A stretch of 8,385 nt of DNA from Acidobacteriaceae bacterium (lineage in GTDB: Bacteria > Acidobacteriota > Terriglobia > Terriglobales > Acidobacteriaceae), in NCBI GenBank assembly GCA_030838305.1, contig JAUTWY010000377.1, positions 1 through 8,385 on the forward strand, read 5' to 3'. Every line of letters starts with the position of its first letter. The stretch's first letter is position 1. This document shows positions 1 to 5,893 of this stretch, in pieces. The position numbers and the translations under genes are program-made. The notes under the pieces were generated by a model. That model was given only the letters and a program-made list of their open reading frames with translations. It had not been told where the DNA came from and made no database searches.

Positions 1-549
1 GACGACGAATGGACAAAAACTGTTTTCGAAACCCTTAAGCGAGCGTCCCAATTCATCGACGTCCTGATCGACAAACGACAGGAGGACAGTTGGGAAGCCC
101 TTATCGAAGCGCTGATGCCTGATCTTCCGTTGACTTCAAACAGAATGATCGAGGCCAAAATGTTCGCTCAAGCCATGAAAGGGATTTTAGAGAGCGACGA
201 TTTTGCCAAGGCCACAGACATCGCTGAAATCGCTCATTTCAGCAAGAGAAATCCAAGCTCCCAGCCGAATAGATGGAAGAAAAATGGACTGATCTTTGCT
301 GTGCCCTACAAGGGAGTCGATCTCTATCCGCTTTATGCCCTGGAGCTCAAAAAAGGAGCAAAACCTCTTCCGATCGTGAAGGAGGTCCTTCAGGTTCTTG
401 CGGAAAAGGACGACTGGCAGAAGGCGTTTTGGTTCGGGAGCGTAAACACCTATCTCAGGAACAAAATGCCGAAAGAACTTCTGAAGTCGAAACCTCAGGA
501 AGTGCTGCGGGCAGCTGAGATCGAGGCGTCGGGAGTACAGCACGGGTAG
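1..549 (+). CDS. Xre/MbcA/ParS-type antitoxin of a RES toxin-antitoxin pair (5' end outside window)
   Basis: The reading frame is open from the first base of the window to a TAG stop at 547-549, so the left end is cut; about 182 residues are visible. ATGs at 115 and 145 exist, but neither has a clear Shine-Dalgarno and the frame stays open upstream, so the true start may lie outside. Bases about 190-310 encode a helix-turn-helix-like stretch ending in RWKKNGLIFAVPYKG. Bases about 340-520 encode a C-terminal domain (KPLPIVKEVLQVLAEKDDW, then AFWFGSVNTYL and MPKELLKSKPQEVL) that resembles the toxin-binding DUF2384 (MbcA/ParS) domain of RES antitoxins. The RES gene follows 11 bases later, which is the usual order. 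Such antitoxins neutralise the toxin and often repress their own promoter. That promoter would lie beyond the left edge. The family call comes from motif memory plus context. Confidence 0.72.
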   Translation, partial: DDEWTKTVFETLKRASQFIDVLIDKRQEDSWEALIEALMPDLPLTSNRMIEAKMFAQAMKGILESDDFAKATDIAEIAHFSKRNPSSQPNRWKKNGLIFAVPYKGVDLYPLYALELKKGAKPLPIVKEVLQVLAEKDDWQKAFWFGSVNTYLRNKMPKELLKSKPQEVLRAAEIEASGVQHG

Positions 550-552
550 GAG
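547..552 (+). promoter_or_regulatory. Shine-Dalgarno of the RES gene, overlapping the antitoxin stop codon
   Basis: The hexamer TAGGAG contains the antitoxin's TAG stop (547-549) and a strong AGGAG core at 548-552. A start codon would be expected around 557-562. The RES frame carries ATC at 561, eight bases after the core, and no ATG, GTG or TTG there. The overlap of stop and ribosome site suggests that ribosomes ending antitoxin synthesis reinitiate on the toxin. Confidence 0.6.
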
Positions 553-560
553 AACCGCAT

Positions 561-1196
561 ATCAAATCTCCGACCGGCACACTCGAAGCGACCATCACTC
601 CGTGGGGTCTGGGAAAGACGATATTTCGCGTCCATCCGGATGCATACAGCAGCGCGCAGTTCAATCCCTCTGCAACCGGCAACGCAAGATTCAGTCCCCT
701 TGTGAATGCAGCGGGCGTGGTCATTCCGACCATCTATGCGGGTACGACTCTGGACTGTGCTCTGATGGAGACCGTCTTCCACGACGTTCCTTTCGCGGCT
801 GGTCCCAAGATCTGGTCAAAGGCATCGCATGTTGCCGGCAAGGTGTACTCGCAGCTGACGCTCAGCCGCGATCTCGCTCTGATCGATCTCTCGGCGATCG
901 CCCTACACAAGCTGGGAATTTCCCGGAAGGATCTGATTGAGTCCGACGGCTCGCAGTATCCCGAGACTCGCGCTTGGGCCTTGGCGCTACACGACCAACA
1001 TCCGGATGCCGAAGGTCTCACCTGGACTTCTCGCCAGGCCGATCCTGAGCGCGCTATCGTCTTATTTGAAGATCGCCTCACCGGTCCCGCGCTCGTTGCG
1101 AGTGGAGCGCCGACTCCACTTCTATTGTCCGACGGCAGTGCAATTCTTGAGATTCTCACCCTTGCGCAGCGACTAGACGTCCTTTTGACTCCTTAG
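561..1196 (+). CDS. RES-domain toxin, likely NAD+-consuming or ADP-ribosylating; non-canonical start
   Basis: RES toxins are related to ADP-ribosyltransferases. Known members degrade NAD+ (MbcT, Res) or ADP-ribosylate phosphoribosyl-pyrophosphate synthetase (ParT). Counting from the ATC at 561 gives 211 residues, a normal family length. The family signature is clear: IFRVHPDAY (R23), FNPSATGNARFSP (about 34-46), IPTIYAGTT (Y59) and ALMETVFHDVP (E70). The invariant-looking Arg, Tyr and Glu are probable active-site residues by family resemblance. The frame has a stop at 516-518 and no ATG, GTG or TTG before a GTG at 702. A start at 702 would remove 47 residues, including R23 and the RES fold's first strand. 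I therefore place the start at ATC 561, behind a good Shine-Dalgarno; CTG at 609 is a weaker alternative. Either this is a rare weak start that limits toxin output, or the start has been lost and the gene is silent. Confidence 0.75.
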   Translation: MKSPTGTLEATITPWGLGKTIFRVHPDAYSSAQFNPSATGNARFSPLVNAAGVVIPTIYAGTTLDCALMETVFHDVPFAAGPKIWSKASHVAGKVYSQLTLSRDLALIDLSAIALHKLGISRKDLIESDGSQYPETRAWALALHDQHPDAEGLTWTSRQADPERAIVLFEDRLTGPALVASGAPTPLLLSDGSAILEILTLAQRLDVLLTP

Positions 1197-1540
1197 TCGA
1201 GGGATCTTCATCTCAGATGGCTTGCGCCAATCTCCCGGTGGGCAGCGCCAACCTGTACCCTTCTCCTACTTTCACAGAGGTCGCAGAAAGCAATCGGCCG
1301 TCCGAGCCAGGCTGAAAGAGGGGCGGCATGTCCCATTGACGCAGACACCACATGCCCGCAAAGAAGTGATCGGATAAATGCAAGTTTGCGATGCTCACTC
1401 TCGACGGGCAAAACGTAAGAACAGCCAAGTCCCTTTTCTAGTATGAGTTGGCGCTCTATGTGAAGGTACGTCCATAGGGCGCGCCAATCGGGGAGCCACT
1501 GAGTTCTTGATTTCTACCGCTGCAACCATTTGGAATTCGA
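1197..1540 (+). other. Gene-poor stretch between the RES gene and the his promoter
   Basis: No reading frame here resembles a known protein. Open frames of about 70 codons on the minus strand (within 1208-1428) have no convincing Shine-Dalgarno and no recognisable motif. I saw no convincing intrinsic terminator after the RES stop at 1196. The only structured element is the inverted repeat at 1448-1487. The region could hold a decayed gene or insertion remnant, but nothing proves that. Confidence 0.5.
1448..1487. repeat. Imperfect inverted repeat (hairpin or operator candidate)
   Basis: TTGGCGC at 1448-1454 pairs with GCGCCAA at 1481-1487, and CTATG at 1456-1460 pairs with CATAG at 1473-1477, giving 12 base pairs with a small asymmetric internal loop and a 12-base apical loop. 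There is no T-run after it, so a standard intrinsic terminator is unlikely. It ends about 54 bases upstream of the predicted his -35 box. It could be a DNA-binding site, an RNA hairpin at the end of the RES transcript, or a remnant of a mobile element. Confidence 0.4.
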
Positions 1541-1570
1541 TTGACGGAGAAATGACGACCGATCTAACAT
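1541..1570 (+). promoter_or_regulatory. Predicted sigma70-type promoter of the his operon
   Basis: TTGACG at 1541-1546 matches the -35 consensus in five of six positions. TAACAT at 1565-1570 matches the -10 consensus in four of six positions, including the key A2 and T6. The spacer is 18 bases. Transcription would start about seven or eight bases after the -10 box, at 1577-1578, which is the A of the hisL ATG. The placement directly before a histidine-rich leader ORF supports the call. It is a prediction from consensus only. Confidence 0.6.
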
Positions 1571-1577
1571 CGAATAT

Positions 1578-1652
1578 ATGAGTTCGTTGAACCACCATCG
1601 GCACCATCATCATCACCATGCGGTGAGCGTGTCGGCGGAGGACTACGGATAA
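1578..1652 (+). CDS. hisL: His operon leader peptide, 24 residues with eight histidines
   Basis: The ORF runs from ATG 1578 to TAA 1650-1652. Residues 6-14 read HHRHHHHHH, from six CAT/CAC codons in a row plus two more before a single Arg; the rest is MSSLN before and AVSVSAEDYG after. A histidine run of this kind, just before a terminator and a his operon, is the hallmark of a his attenuator leader: ribosomes stall on these codons when charged His-tRNA is scarce. The peptide itself probably has no other function. No Shine-Dalgarno is seen within 15 bases upstream (the only purine-rich box, GGAG at 1546-1549, is about 28 bases away and lies in the promoter spacer region). The predicted transcript start coincides with the ATG, so leaderless initiation is likely. 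The next upstream in-frame stop is TGA 1542-1544 and no other start codon lies between. Confidence 0.88.
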   Translation: MSSLNHHRHHHHHHAVSVSAEDYG

Positions 1653-1719
1653 CAGGCTAAAAGGCACTGATAGAAAATCCAAGCCCGCTGACGCGAACCG
1701 CGCAGCGGGCTTTTTGTTT
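1595..1719 (+). promoter_or_regulatory. Transcription attenuator of the his operon (three alternative RNA pairings)
   Basis: Segment 1 (1595-1604, inside the His codons) can pair with segment 2 (1629-1638): nine pairs, two of them G-U, with one A-C mismatch. Segment 2 (1627-1638) can instead pair with segment 3 (1685-1694): ten pairs, one G-U, with a two-base bulge at 1631-1632. Segment 3 (1681-1695) also forms the left arm of the terminator with segment 4 (1699-1712). A ribosome stalled on His codons would mask segment 1, letting 2:3 form and transcription continue. A ribosome reaching the stop at 1650 would mask segment 2, so 3:4 forms and transcription ends. Without translation, 1:2 forms and the terminator again wins. 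The pairings were found by eye and no folding energies were computed. Confidence 0.8.
1681..1719 (+). terminator. Intrinsic terminator of the his attenuator
   Basis: AAGCCCGCTG at 1681-1690 pairs perfectly with CAGCGGGCTT at 1703-1712. CGCG at 1692-1695 adds four pairs with CGCG at 1699-1702, leaving a bulged A1691 and a three-base AAC loop. The stem is followed by TTTTT at 1711-1715, a G, then TTT. It is strong and GC-rich, and it lies between the hisL stop and hisI, so it controls entry into the operon and is not a gene end. Confidence 0.9.
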
Positions 1720-1758
1720 CTGCTGCGGGGCTCGAAGCGCCGGGGACGAATGGAAAGA

Positions 1759-1762
1759 GGAG
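1759..1762 (+). promoter_or_regulatory. Shine-Dalgarno fixing the hisI start
   Basis: GGAG inside AAAGAGGAG lies five bases before ATG 1768. It decides against the in-frame TTG at 1714, which sits within the terminator T-run and would add 18 basic residues not typical of HisI. Confidence 0.75.
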
Positions 1763-1767
1763 TTCTG

Positions 1768-2127
1768 ATGGAGATCGACTTCGACAAAATGCAAGGCTTG
1801 GCGCCTGCTGTGATTCAGGATGCGAGCAGCAGGGAGTTGCTAATGGTGGGCTTCATGAACCGCGAGGCGCTGGAGATGACCCTGCGGACGGGCTTCGTCA
1901 CGTTCTACAGCCGGACCCGACAGACGCTGTGGACCAAAGGAGAAACCTCAGGCAATCAGCTGGAGGTGGTCGCGGTGTGGGCGGATTGTGACCGCGACAC
2001 TGTCCTGCTGCGCGTCCGCGTATTGGGTGAAGGCAAGGTTTGCCACACCGGATCGAGATCCTGCTTCACGCGGGAACTGCCGCTGGGTGCGACGCTGTCA
2101 TCCGTGGAAGCGGAGGCGCGGCGATGA
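1768..2127 (+). CDS. hisI: Phosphoribosyl-AMP cyclohydrolase (HisI, single domain)
   Basis: HisI opens the adenine ring of PR-AMP to give ProFAR, the third step of histidine synthesis, in the cytoplasm as a Zn/Mg-dependent dimer. The 119-residue product carries the full family signature: TSGNQLEVV (60-68), the Mg-binding DCDRD (D73, D75, D77) with zinc ligand C74, and CHTGSRSCF with zinc ligands C92 and C99. The length matches stand-alone HisI. The C-terminal HisE (PR-ATP pyrophosphohydrolase) domain found in many bacterial HisIE fusions is absent. It is the first structural gene after the attenuator, and its TGA overlaps the hisG ATG in an ATGA junction (2124-2127). Placing hisI first is uncommon, since it often closes his operons. 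Confidence 0.95.
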   Translation: MEIDFDKMQGLAPAVIQDASSRELLMVGFMNREALEMTLRTGFVTFYSRTRQTLWTKGETSGNQLEVVAVWADCDRDTVLLRVRVLGEGKVCHTGSRSCFTRELPLGATLSSVEAEARR

Positions 2128-2993
2128 AGCTACGTCTGGGCATTCCCAAGGGAAGTCTGCAGGAAGCGACGCTCAGCCTGTTCACTCGCGCCGGGCTGCC
2201 CGTCTACACCAGCGCGCGGTCCTACTTCGCGACAACCGATGATCCAGAAATCGAATGCCTGCTCATTCGCGCGCAGGAAATGGTTCGCTATGTCGAGCAC
2301 GGCGCGCTGGATGCCGGCCTGACGGGTCTCGACTGGGTGCTGGAAAGCGGACTCGAAGTGGTCCCCGTTACCGACCTGATCTATGCGAAACAGAGCATGG
2401 GCAAAGTGAGGTGGGTGCTCGCGGTGCCAGAGGATTCCAGCTTCCAGAAACCCGAGGACCTTGAGGGGCGGATCGTGGCCACCGAGTTGGTGAGTTTTAC
2501 GAGGAATTACTTTGCCAGCCGGAATGTGGCGGTGCGAGTTGAATTTTCCTGGGGCGCGACGGAAGTGAAGCCGCCATTGCTCGCCGATGCCATCGTCGAG
2601 GTCACGGAGACTGGAAGTTCGCTGCGCGCGAATCACCTGAGAATTATCGAAACCGTGCTGGAGTCAAATACCCAACTGGTCGCGAACAAAGTGGCCTGGG
2701 CTGATCCTGCGAGGAGGCAGAAAATCGAAAACCTGGCCGTGATGCTGTGTGGGGCTATCGCCGCGTGGGGCCGGGTCGGCCTGATGCTCAATGTGCGCAA
2801 ACCAGATTTGGCTGCGGTTCTTGGCCTGCTCCCCGCTTTGAAGAATCCAACTGTCGCGCCCTTAGCCGATGGCGAATGGGTAGCGGTCAATACCGTCATT
2901 GAAGAAAACACTGCCTGGACATTGATTCCAAAGCTCAAGCAAGCGAATGCGCAGGGGATTGTCGAGTATCCGCTGAACAAGGTGGTGATGTGA
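2124..2993 (+). CDS. hisG: ATP phosphoribosyltransferase, long form
   Basis: HisG condenses ATP with PRPP to make PR-ATP, the committed and feedback-controlled step. The product has 289 residues, the size of the long, homohexameric HisG that carries its own C-terminal regulatory ACT-like domain and needs no HisZ partner. The N-terminus reads MKLRLGIPKGSL. The PRPP-binding loop is DAIVEVTETGSSLRAN at residues 155-170. The last 75 or so residues form the regulatory domain (GLLPALKNPTVAPL, then VAVNTVIEENTAW), where histidine is expected to bind in this family. The ATG at 2124 overlaps the hisI stop and starts the family's usual N-terminus. An in-frame ATG at 2040 would lie well inside hisI and add 28 unrelated residues, so I reject it. 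Confidence 0.95.
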   Translation: MKLRLGIPKGSLQEATLSLFTRAGLPVYTSARSYFATTDDPEIECLLIRAQEMVRYVEHGALDAGLTGLDWVLESGLEVVPVTDLIYAKQSMGKVRWVLAVPEDSSFQKPEDLEGRIVATELVSFTRNYFASRNVAVRVEFSWGATEVKPPLLADAIVEVTETGSSLRANHLRIIETVLESNTQLVANKVAWADPARRQKIENLAVMLCGAIAAWGRVGLMLNVRKPDLAAVLGLLPALKNPTVAPLADGEWVAVNTVIEENTAWTLIPKLKQANAQGIVEYPLNKVVM

Positions 2994-4240
2994 TGCGAAT
3001 TCTCGATGGAATTAGTAAGGACCGCTTCGTGCGGGCACTGGAAGAGCGCGGTGCGAACGATCTGGCGGAGGTCGAGCCGGCGGTACGGCGCATCGTGAAC
3101 GATGTCCGGCGAAACGGGGATCGGGCTCTGCGCCGTTACGCAGCTCGGTGGGATGGGTTCGACAAGAGCGAATCTGTGCGCGTACCAGAGGCTGACCTGC
3201 ATGAGGCCTGGAAGGGAACTCGTTCGGAGCTGCAGGACGCCATAATGCATGCCGCGGCAAACATTCGCCGCTACTGCGAGTGGCAGAAGCCGAAGGAGTG
3301 GCGTCGCGAAATTCAGCCCGGAGTTTGCGTGGGGCAGCTGGTGCGCCCTCTGGAATCGGTGGGGTGCTATGTTCCCGGAGGGCGATATCCGTTGCCTTCC
3401 ACTTTGCTGATGACGGTAATTCCGGCCCAAGTCGCCGGCGTGCCCCAGATTCGCGTGGCGTCGCCGCGCCCAGCCCAGGCGACTTTGGCGGCTGCCGCAT
3501 TTCTTGGCGTGCGAGAGTTCTACTGCGTTGGCGGGGCACAGGCGGTCGCTGCGCTCGCCTATGGAACGGAGAGCATTCCGCATGTGAACAAGATTGTGGG
3601 GCCCGGCAACCGCTATGTAACTGCGGCCAAAAAGCTAGTTGCGTTCGATTGCGCGATCGAGTTCCTTGCTGGTCCTACCGAAGCCGTATTCATCAGTGAG
3701 GAGGGCGATGCAGTCTTTATCGCGTGCGATCTGGTGGCACAGGCGGAGCATGATCCTGATACCCTCTGCGTCTTGATCACGAGTTCGCGTGCGTTAGCAA
3801 AAGCTGTCCAGACAGAAGTTCAGCGGCACACTCGTGCAAATCCGATTGCCGCTAAATCCCTTTCCCGTCGCGGCTCCATTCTTTTGGTTGCTTCTCTCGA
3901 TGAAGCGGTCGAGACTGCGAACCGCATGGCGCCCGAGCATCTCACACTGCCGGCGGCGCTGGCGCCGGCAGTTCAAAACGCAGGCTCGATTTTTCTGAAC
4001 GAATTCACGCCCCAGTCCGCCGGGGACTACATCTCGGGTCCGAATCACGTGTTGCCCACCGGAGCAATGGCCCGCGTGCGCGGCGGTCTGAGCGTGCTGG
4101 ATTACGTCCGAATCATCGCTTGCCAGGAAGTGTCTCCCGACGGAATTAGCCGCATAGCCCAGCCAGCGATTGTGCTGGCTGAAGCCGAGGGTTTGCACGG
4201 ACACGCCGAGTCGCTGCGGGCGAGGTGCTCCCATGCTTGA
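2993..4240 (+). CDS. hisD: Histidinol dehydrogenase
   Basis: HisD carries out the last two oxidations, L-histidinol to histidinal to L-histidine, with two NAD+ and one zinc per subunit. The 415-residue product contains VGPGNRYV (202-209), AGPTEAVF, DLVAQAEHD (246-254, zinc ligands Q250 and H253), APEHLTL (catalytic E315-H316), SAGDYISGPNHVLPT (zinc ligand D345) and EGLHGH near the C-terminus (zinc ligand probably H404). All key residues seem intact and the length is near the usual 430. I choose ATG 2993, which overlaps the last base of the hisG TGA and has a purine-rich AAGGTGG at 2979-2985. A GTG at 2990 would add one residue and cannot be excluded. Confidence 0.95.
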   Translation: MRILDGISKDRFVRALEERGANDLAEVEPAVRRIVNDVRRNGDRALRRYAARWDGFDKSESVRVPEADLHEAWKGTRSELQDAIMHAAANIRRYCEWQKPKEWRREIQPGVCVGQLVRPLESVGCYVPGGRYPLPSTLLMTVIPAQVAGVPQIRVASPRPAQATLAAAAFLGVREFYCVGGAQAVAALAYGTESIPHVNKIVGPGNRYVTAAKKLVAFDCAIEFLAGPTEAVFISEEGDAVFIACDLVAQAEHDPDTLCVLITSSRALAKAVQTEVQRHTRANPIAAKSLSRRGSILLVASLDEAVETANRMAPEHLTLPAALAPAVQNAGSIFLNEFTPQSAGDYISGPNHVLPTGAMARVRGGLSVLDYVRIIACQEVSPDGISRIAQPAIVLAEAEGLHGHAESLRARCSHA

Positions 4241-5309
4241 GGCCCGCACCGCGGTAAAGAATTTGCATGCATATCGTCCGCCCCTGGGTGGACGTCAAGG
4301 CCTGCGTCTTGATTTCAACGAGAGCACGATCGGATGCTCGCCGCGCGTTCTGGCACGGCTGCGTTCGCTCGATGCCGAAGCTCTGGCCCGCTATCCCGAA
4401 CGCGAGCCGGTGGAACGCGAAGTCGCTGATTTTATGGGGCTCGATGCGGCTCAGGTTCTGCTCACCAACGGGGTGGATGAGGCTATTCACCTGCTTTGCT
4501 CGACCTATCTCGATCCCGGCGACGAAGCGATCATCGTCGTGCCCACTTTTGCGATGTATGCCATCTTCGCTGAGGCGGAGGGCGCTCGCGTGGTCCAGGT
4601 TCGTTCCGGCGACAACTTCGGCTTTCCTCTAGCAGACCTCCTCTCGCGGATTAGCCAACGTACACGGCTTATTGCGGTGGCGAATCCAAACAATCCGACA
4701 GGAGCGGCGGTGGCCTGCGAGGTCCTGCTTCAGATCGCGCGGGCCGTGCCCATGGCGGCGGTTCTGGTGGACGAGGCTTATTTTGAGTTTCACGGAGAGA
4801 CGATTCTCAAATCTCCCGAACGGCCGCTGAATCTTTTCGTGGCACGAACATTTTCGAAGGCCTACGGATTGGCTGGCCTTCGCATCGGCTTTCTCGCTGG
4901 AGATGCGGGGCAGATAAAGGTGGTGCGCCGCATCGCTTCGCCCTACAACGTGAATGCATTTGCCCTGGCGGCGTTGCCGGAGGCGCTTCGCGATCAGCAG
5001 TACGTGGAATGCTATGTTGCAGATGTCCAGCGCGGCCGCGGAGTTCTGGAGGACGAACTGAAAACTCTTGGACTGCACTACTGGCCGAGCCGCGCCAACT
5101 TTGTGCTGGTACGCGTCGGTTCTGCCCACGTCGAATTCATTCAAGCGTTGCGCACGCGGGGGATTCTCGTGCGGGACCGGCATACCGATCAGGGATGCGA
5201 AGGCTGCGTGCGCCTGACCGTGGGATGCCTCGACCACACTCGAACCTTGATCGCCGCGCTGCGCGCTGTTGTTGAGAAACTGAGAGAACGTCTTGAGGTA
5301 AGGGTGTGA
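4233..5309 (+). CDS. hisC: Histidinol-phosphate aminotransferase
   Basis: HisC transfers an amino group from glutamate to imidazole-acetol phosphate, giving histidinol phosphate; it is a cytoplasmic PLP-dependent fold-type I homodimer. The 358-residue product shows LDFNES near the N-terminus, TNGVDEAIHLL, NPNNPTG at 151-157, VDEAYFEF with the PLP-ring aspartate D180 and Y183, FSKAYGLAGLRIGF with the PLP lysine K209, and VRLTVG with the carboxylate- or phosphate-binding arginine R327. I choose ATG 4233 because GAGGTG at 4222-4227 lies five bases before it and the protein then begins at the normal place. It overlaps hisD by eight bases. Substrate preference is inferred from the operon, since related aromatic aminotransferases share these motifs. 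Confidence 0.94.
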   Translation: MLEARTAVKNLHAYRPPLGGRQGLRLDFNESTIGCSPRVLARLRSLDAEALARYPEREPVEREVADFMGLDAAQVLLTNGVDEAIHLLCSTYLDPGDEAIIVVPTFAMYAIFAEAEGARVVQVRSGDNFGFPLADLLSRISQRTRLIAVANPNNPTGAAVACEVLLQIARAVPMAAVLVDEAYFEFHGETILKSPERPLNLFVARTFSKAYGLAGLRIGFLAGDAGQIKVVRRIASPYNVNAFALAALPEALRDQQYVECYVADVQRGRGVLEDELKTLGLHYWPSRANFVLVRVGSAHVEFIQALRTRGILVRDRHTDQGCEGCVRLTVGCLDHTRTLIAALRAVVEKLRERLEVRV

Positions 5310-5893
5310 GGAAAGCCAAACTGCATCGTAAGACCGCGGAAACCGAGATTCGGATTGCGCTCACGATTGAGGGTCGCGGAAAGTACGAGGTCTCGACTGG
5401 AATCCGTTTTCTGGACCACATGCTGGAGCTGTTTGCGCGGCACGGCGGATTCGACGTAAAACTCTCATCCATCGGCGACCTCGACGTGGATCAGCACCAC
5501 ACCGTGGAAGATGTCGGGATCGCCTTGGGCGAGGTCTTCGATCGCGCCCTGGGAAATCGCCGCGGAATTCTGCGCGCCGGTTACTTTGTCATGCCCATGG
5601 ATGAAACTCTCGGTTTAGCAGCGGTCGATTTCGGTGGACGCGCTGCTGCCGTGGTCGATACCAAGGTTCGTGCGGCGCGAGTGGGAGATCTCCAAGCGGA
5701 ACTGGTGTGCGATTTCTTCGAGGGCTTTGCGCGTGGCGCGCGCGCCAATGTTCACGCTCGCGTGCTTTACGGACGCTCCAGCCACCACAAGATTGAAGCG
5801 CTATTCAAAGCTTTCGCGCGGGCCCTGCGCGTAGCGTGCTCCCACGACCGTCGCTTGAGCCGGATGCTCCCTAGCACCAAGGGACTTCTATGA
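5306..5893 (+). CDS. hisB: Imidazoleglycerol-phosphate dehydratase (monofunctional)
   Basis: HisB removes water from imidazole glycerol phosphate to give imidazole-acetol phosphate, using two Mn ions in a 24-subunit shell. The 195-residue product is the stand-alone dehydratase. It shows GIRFLDHMLELFARHG (D37-H38, H46), DQHHTVEDVGIALG (H64-H65, E68-D69), MDETLGLAAVDFGGR and SSHHKIEALFKAFARAL (H160-H161, E164), the two histidine-rich metal motifs expected. There is no N-terminal histidinol-phosphate phosphatase domain of the enterobacterial type, so that activity must come from elsewhere. Translation starts at GTG 5306 in a GTGA overlap with the hisC stop, with GAGG at 5295-5298 seven bases upstream. 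Confidence 0.95.
   Translation: MRKAKLHRKTAETEIRIALTIEGRGKYEVSTGIRFLDHMLELFARHGGFDVKLSSIGDLDVDQHHTVEDVGIALGEVFDRALGNRRGILRAGYFVMPMDETLGLAAVDFGGRAAAVVDTKVRAARVGDLQAELVCDFFEGFARGARANVHARVLYGRSSHHKIEALFKAFARALRVACSHDRRLSRMLPSTKGLL

Noticed and set aside
519..549. Programmed -1 frameshift joining antitoxin and RES toxin
   Set aside because: The overlap of the two open frames contains no slippery heptamer, and the strong Shine-Dalgarno favours separate initiation.
1208..1428. Minus-strand ORFs of about 70 codons upstream of the his promoter
   Set aside because: No Shine-Dalgarno, no recognisable domain, and two frames are open over the same stretch, which fits chance in GC-rich DNA.
1552..1581. 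A nine-codon ORF (ATG 1552 to TGA 1579-1581) overlapping the hisL start
   Set aside because: Its GGAG is only two bases from the ATG and it lies upstream of the predicted transcription start, between and over the -35 and -10 boxes.
1593..1619. Poly-histidine stretch as an engineered His-tag or vector contamination
   Set aside because: The run mixes CAT and CAC, is interrupted by an Arg codon, and lies in native context between a promoter and an attenuator terminator before the his operon.
1714..1767. An upstream TTG start for hisI
   Set aside because: It lies in the terminator T-run, has no ribosome site, and would add a basic extension absent from the family; ATG 1768 has a good Shine-Dalgarno.
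2633..3583. A 316-codon minus-strand open frame across hisG and hisD
   Set aside because: It is antisense to two clearly conserved enzymes and has no recognisable motifs; long antisense frames are common in GC-rich genes.
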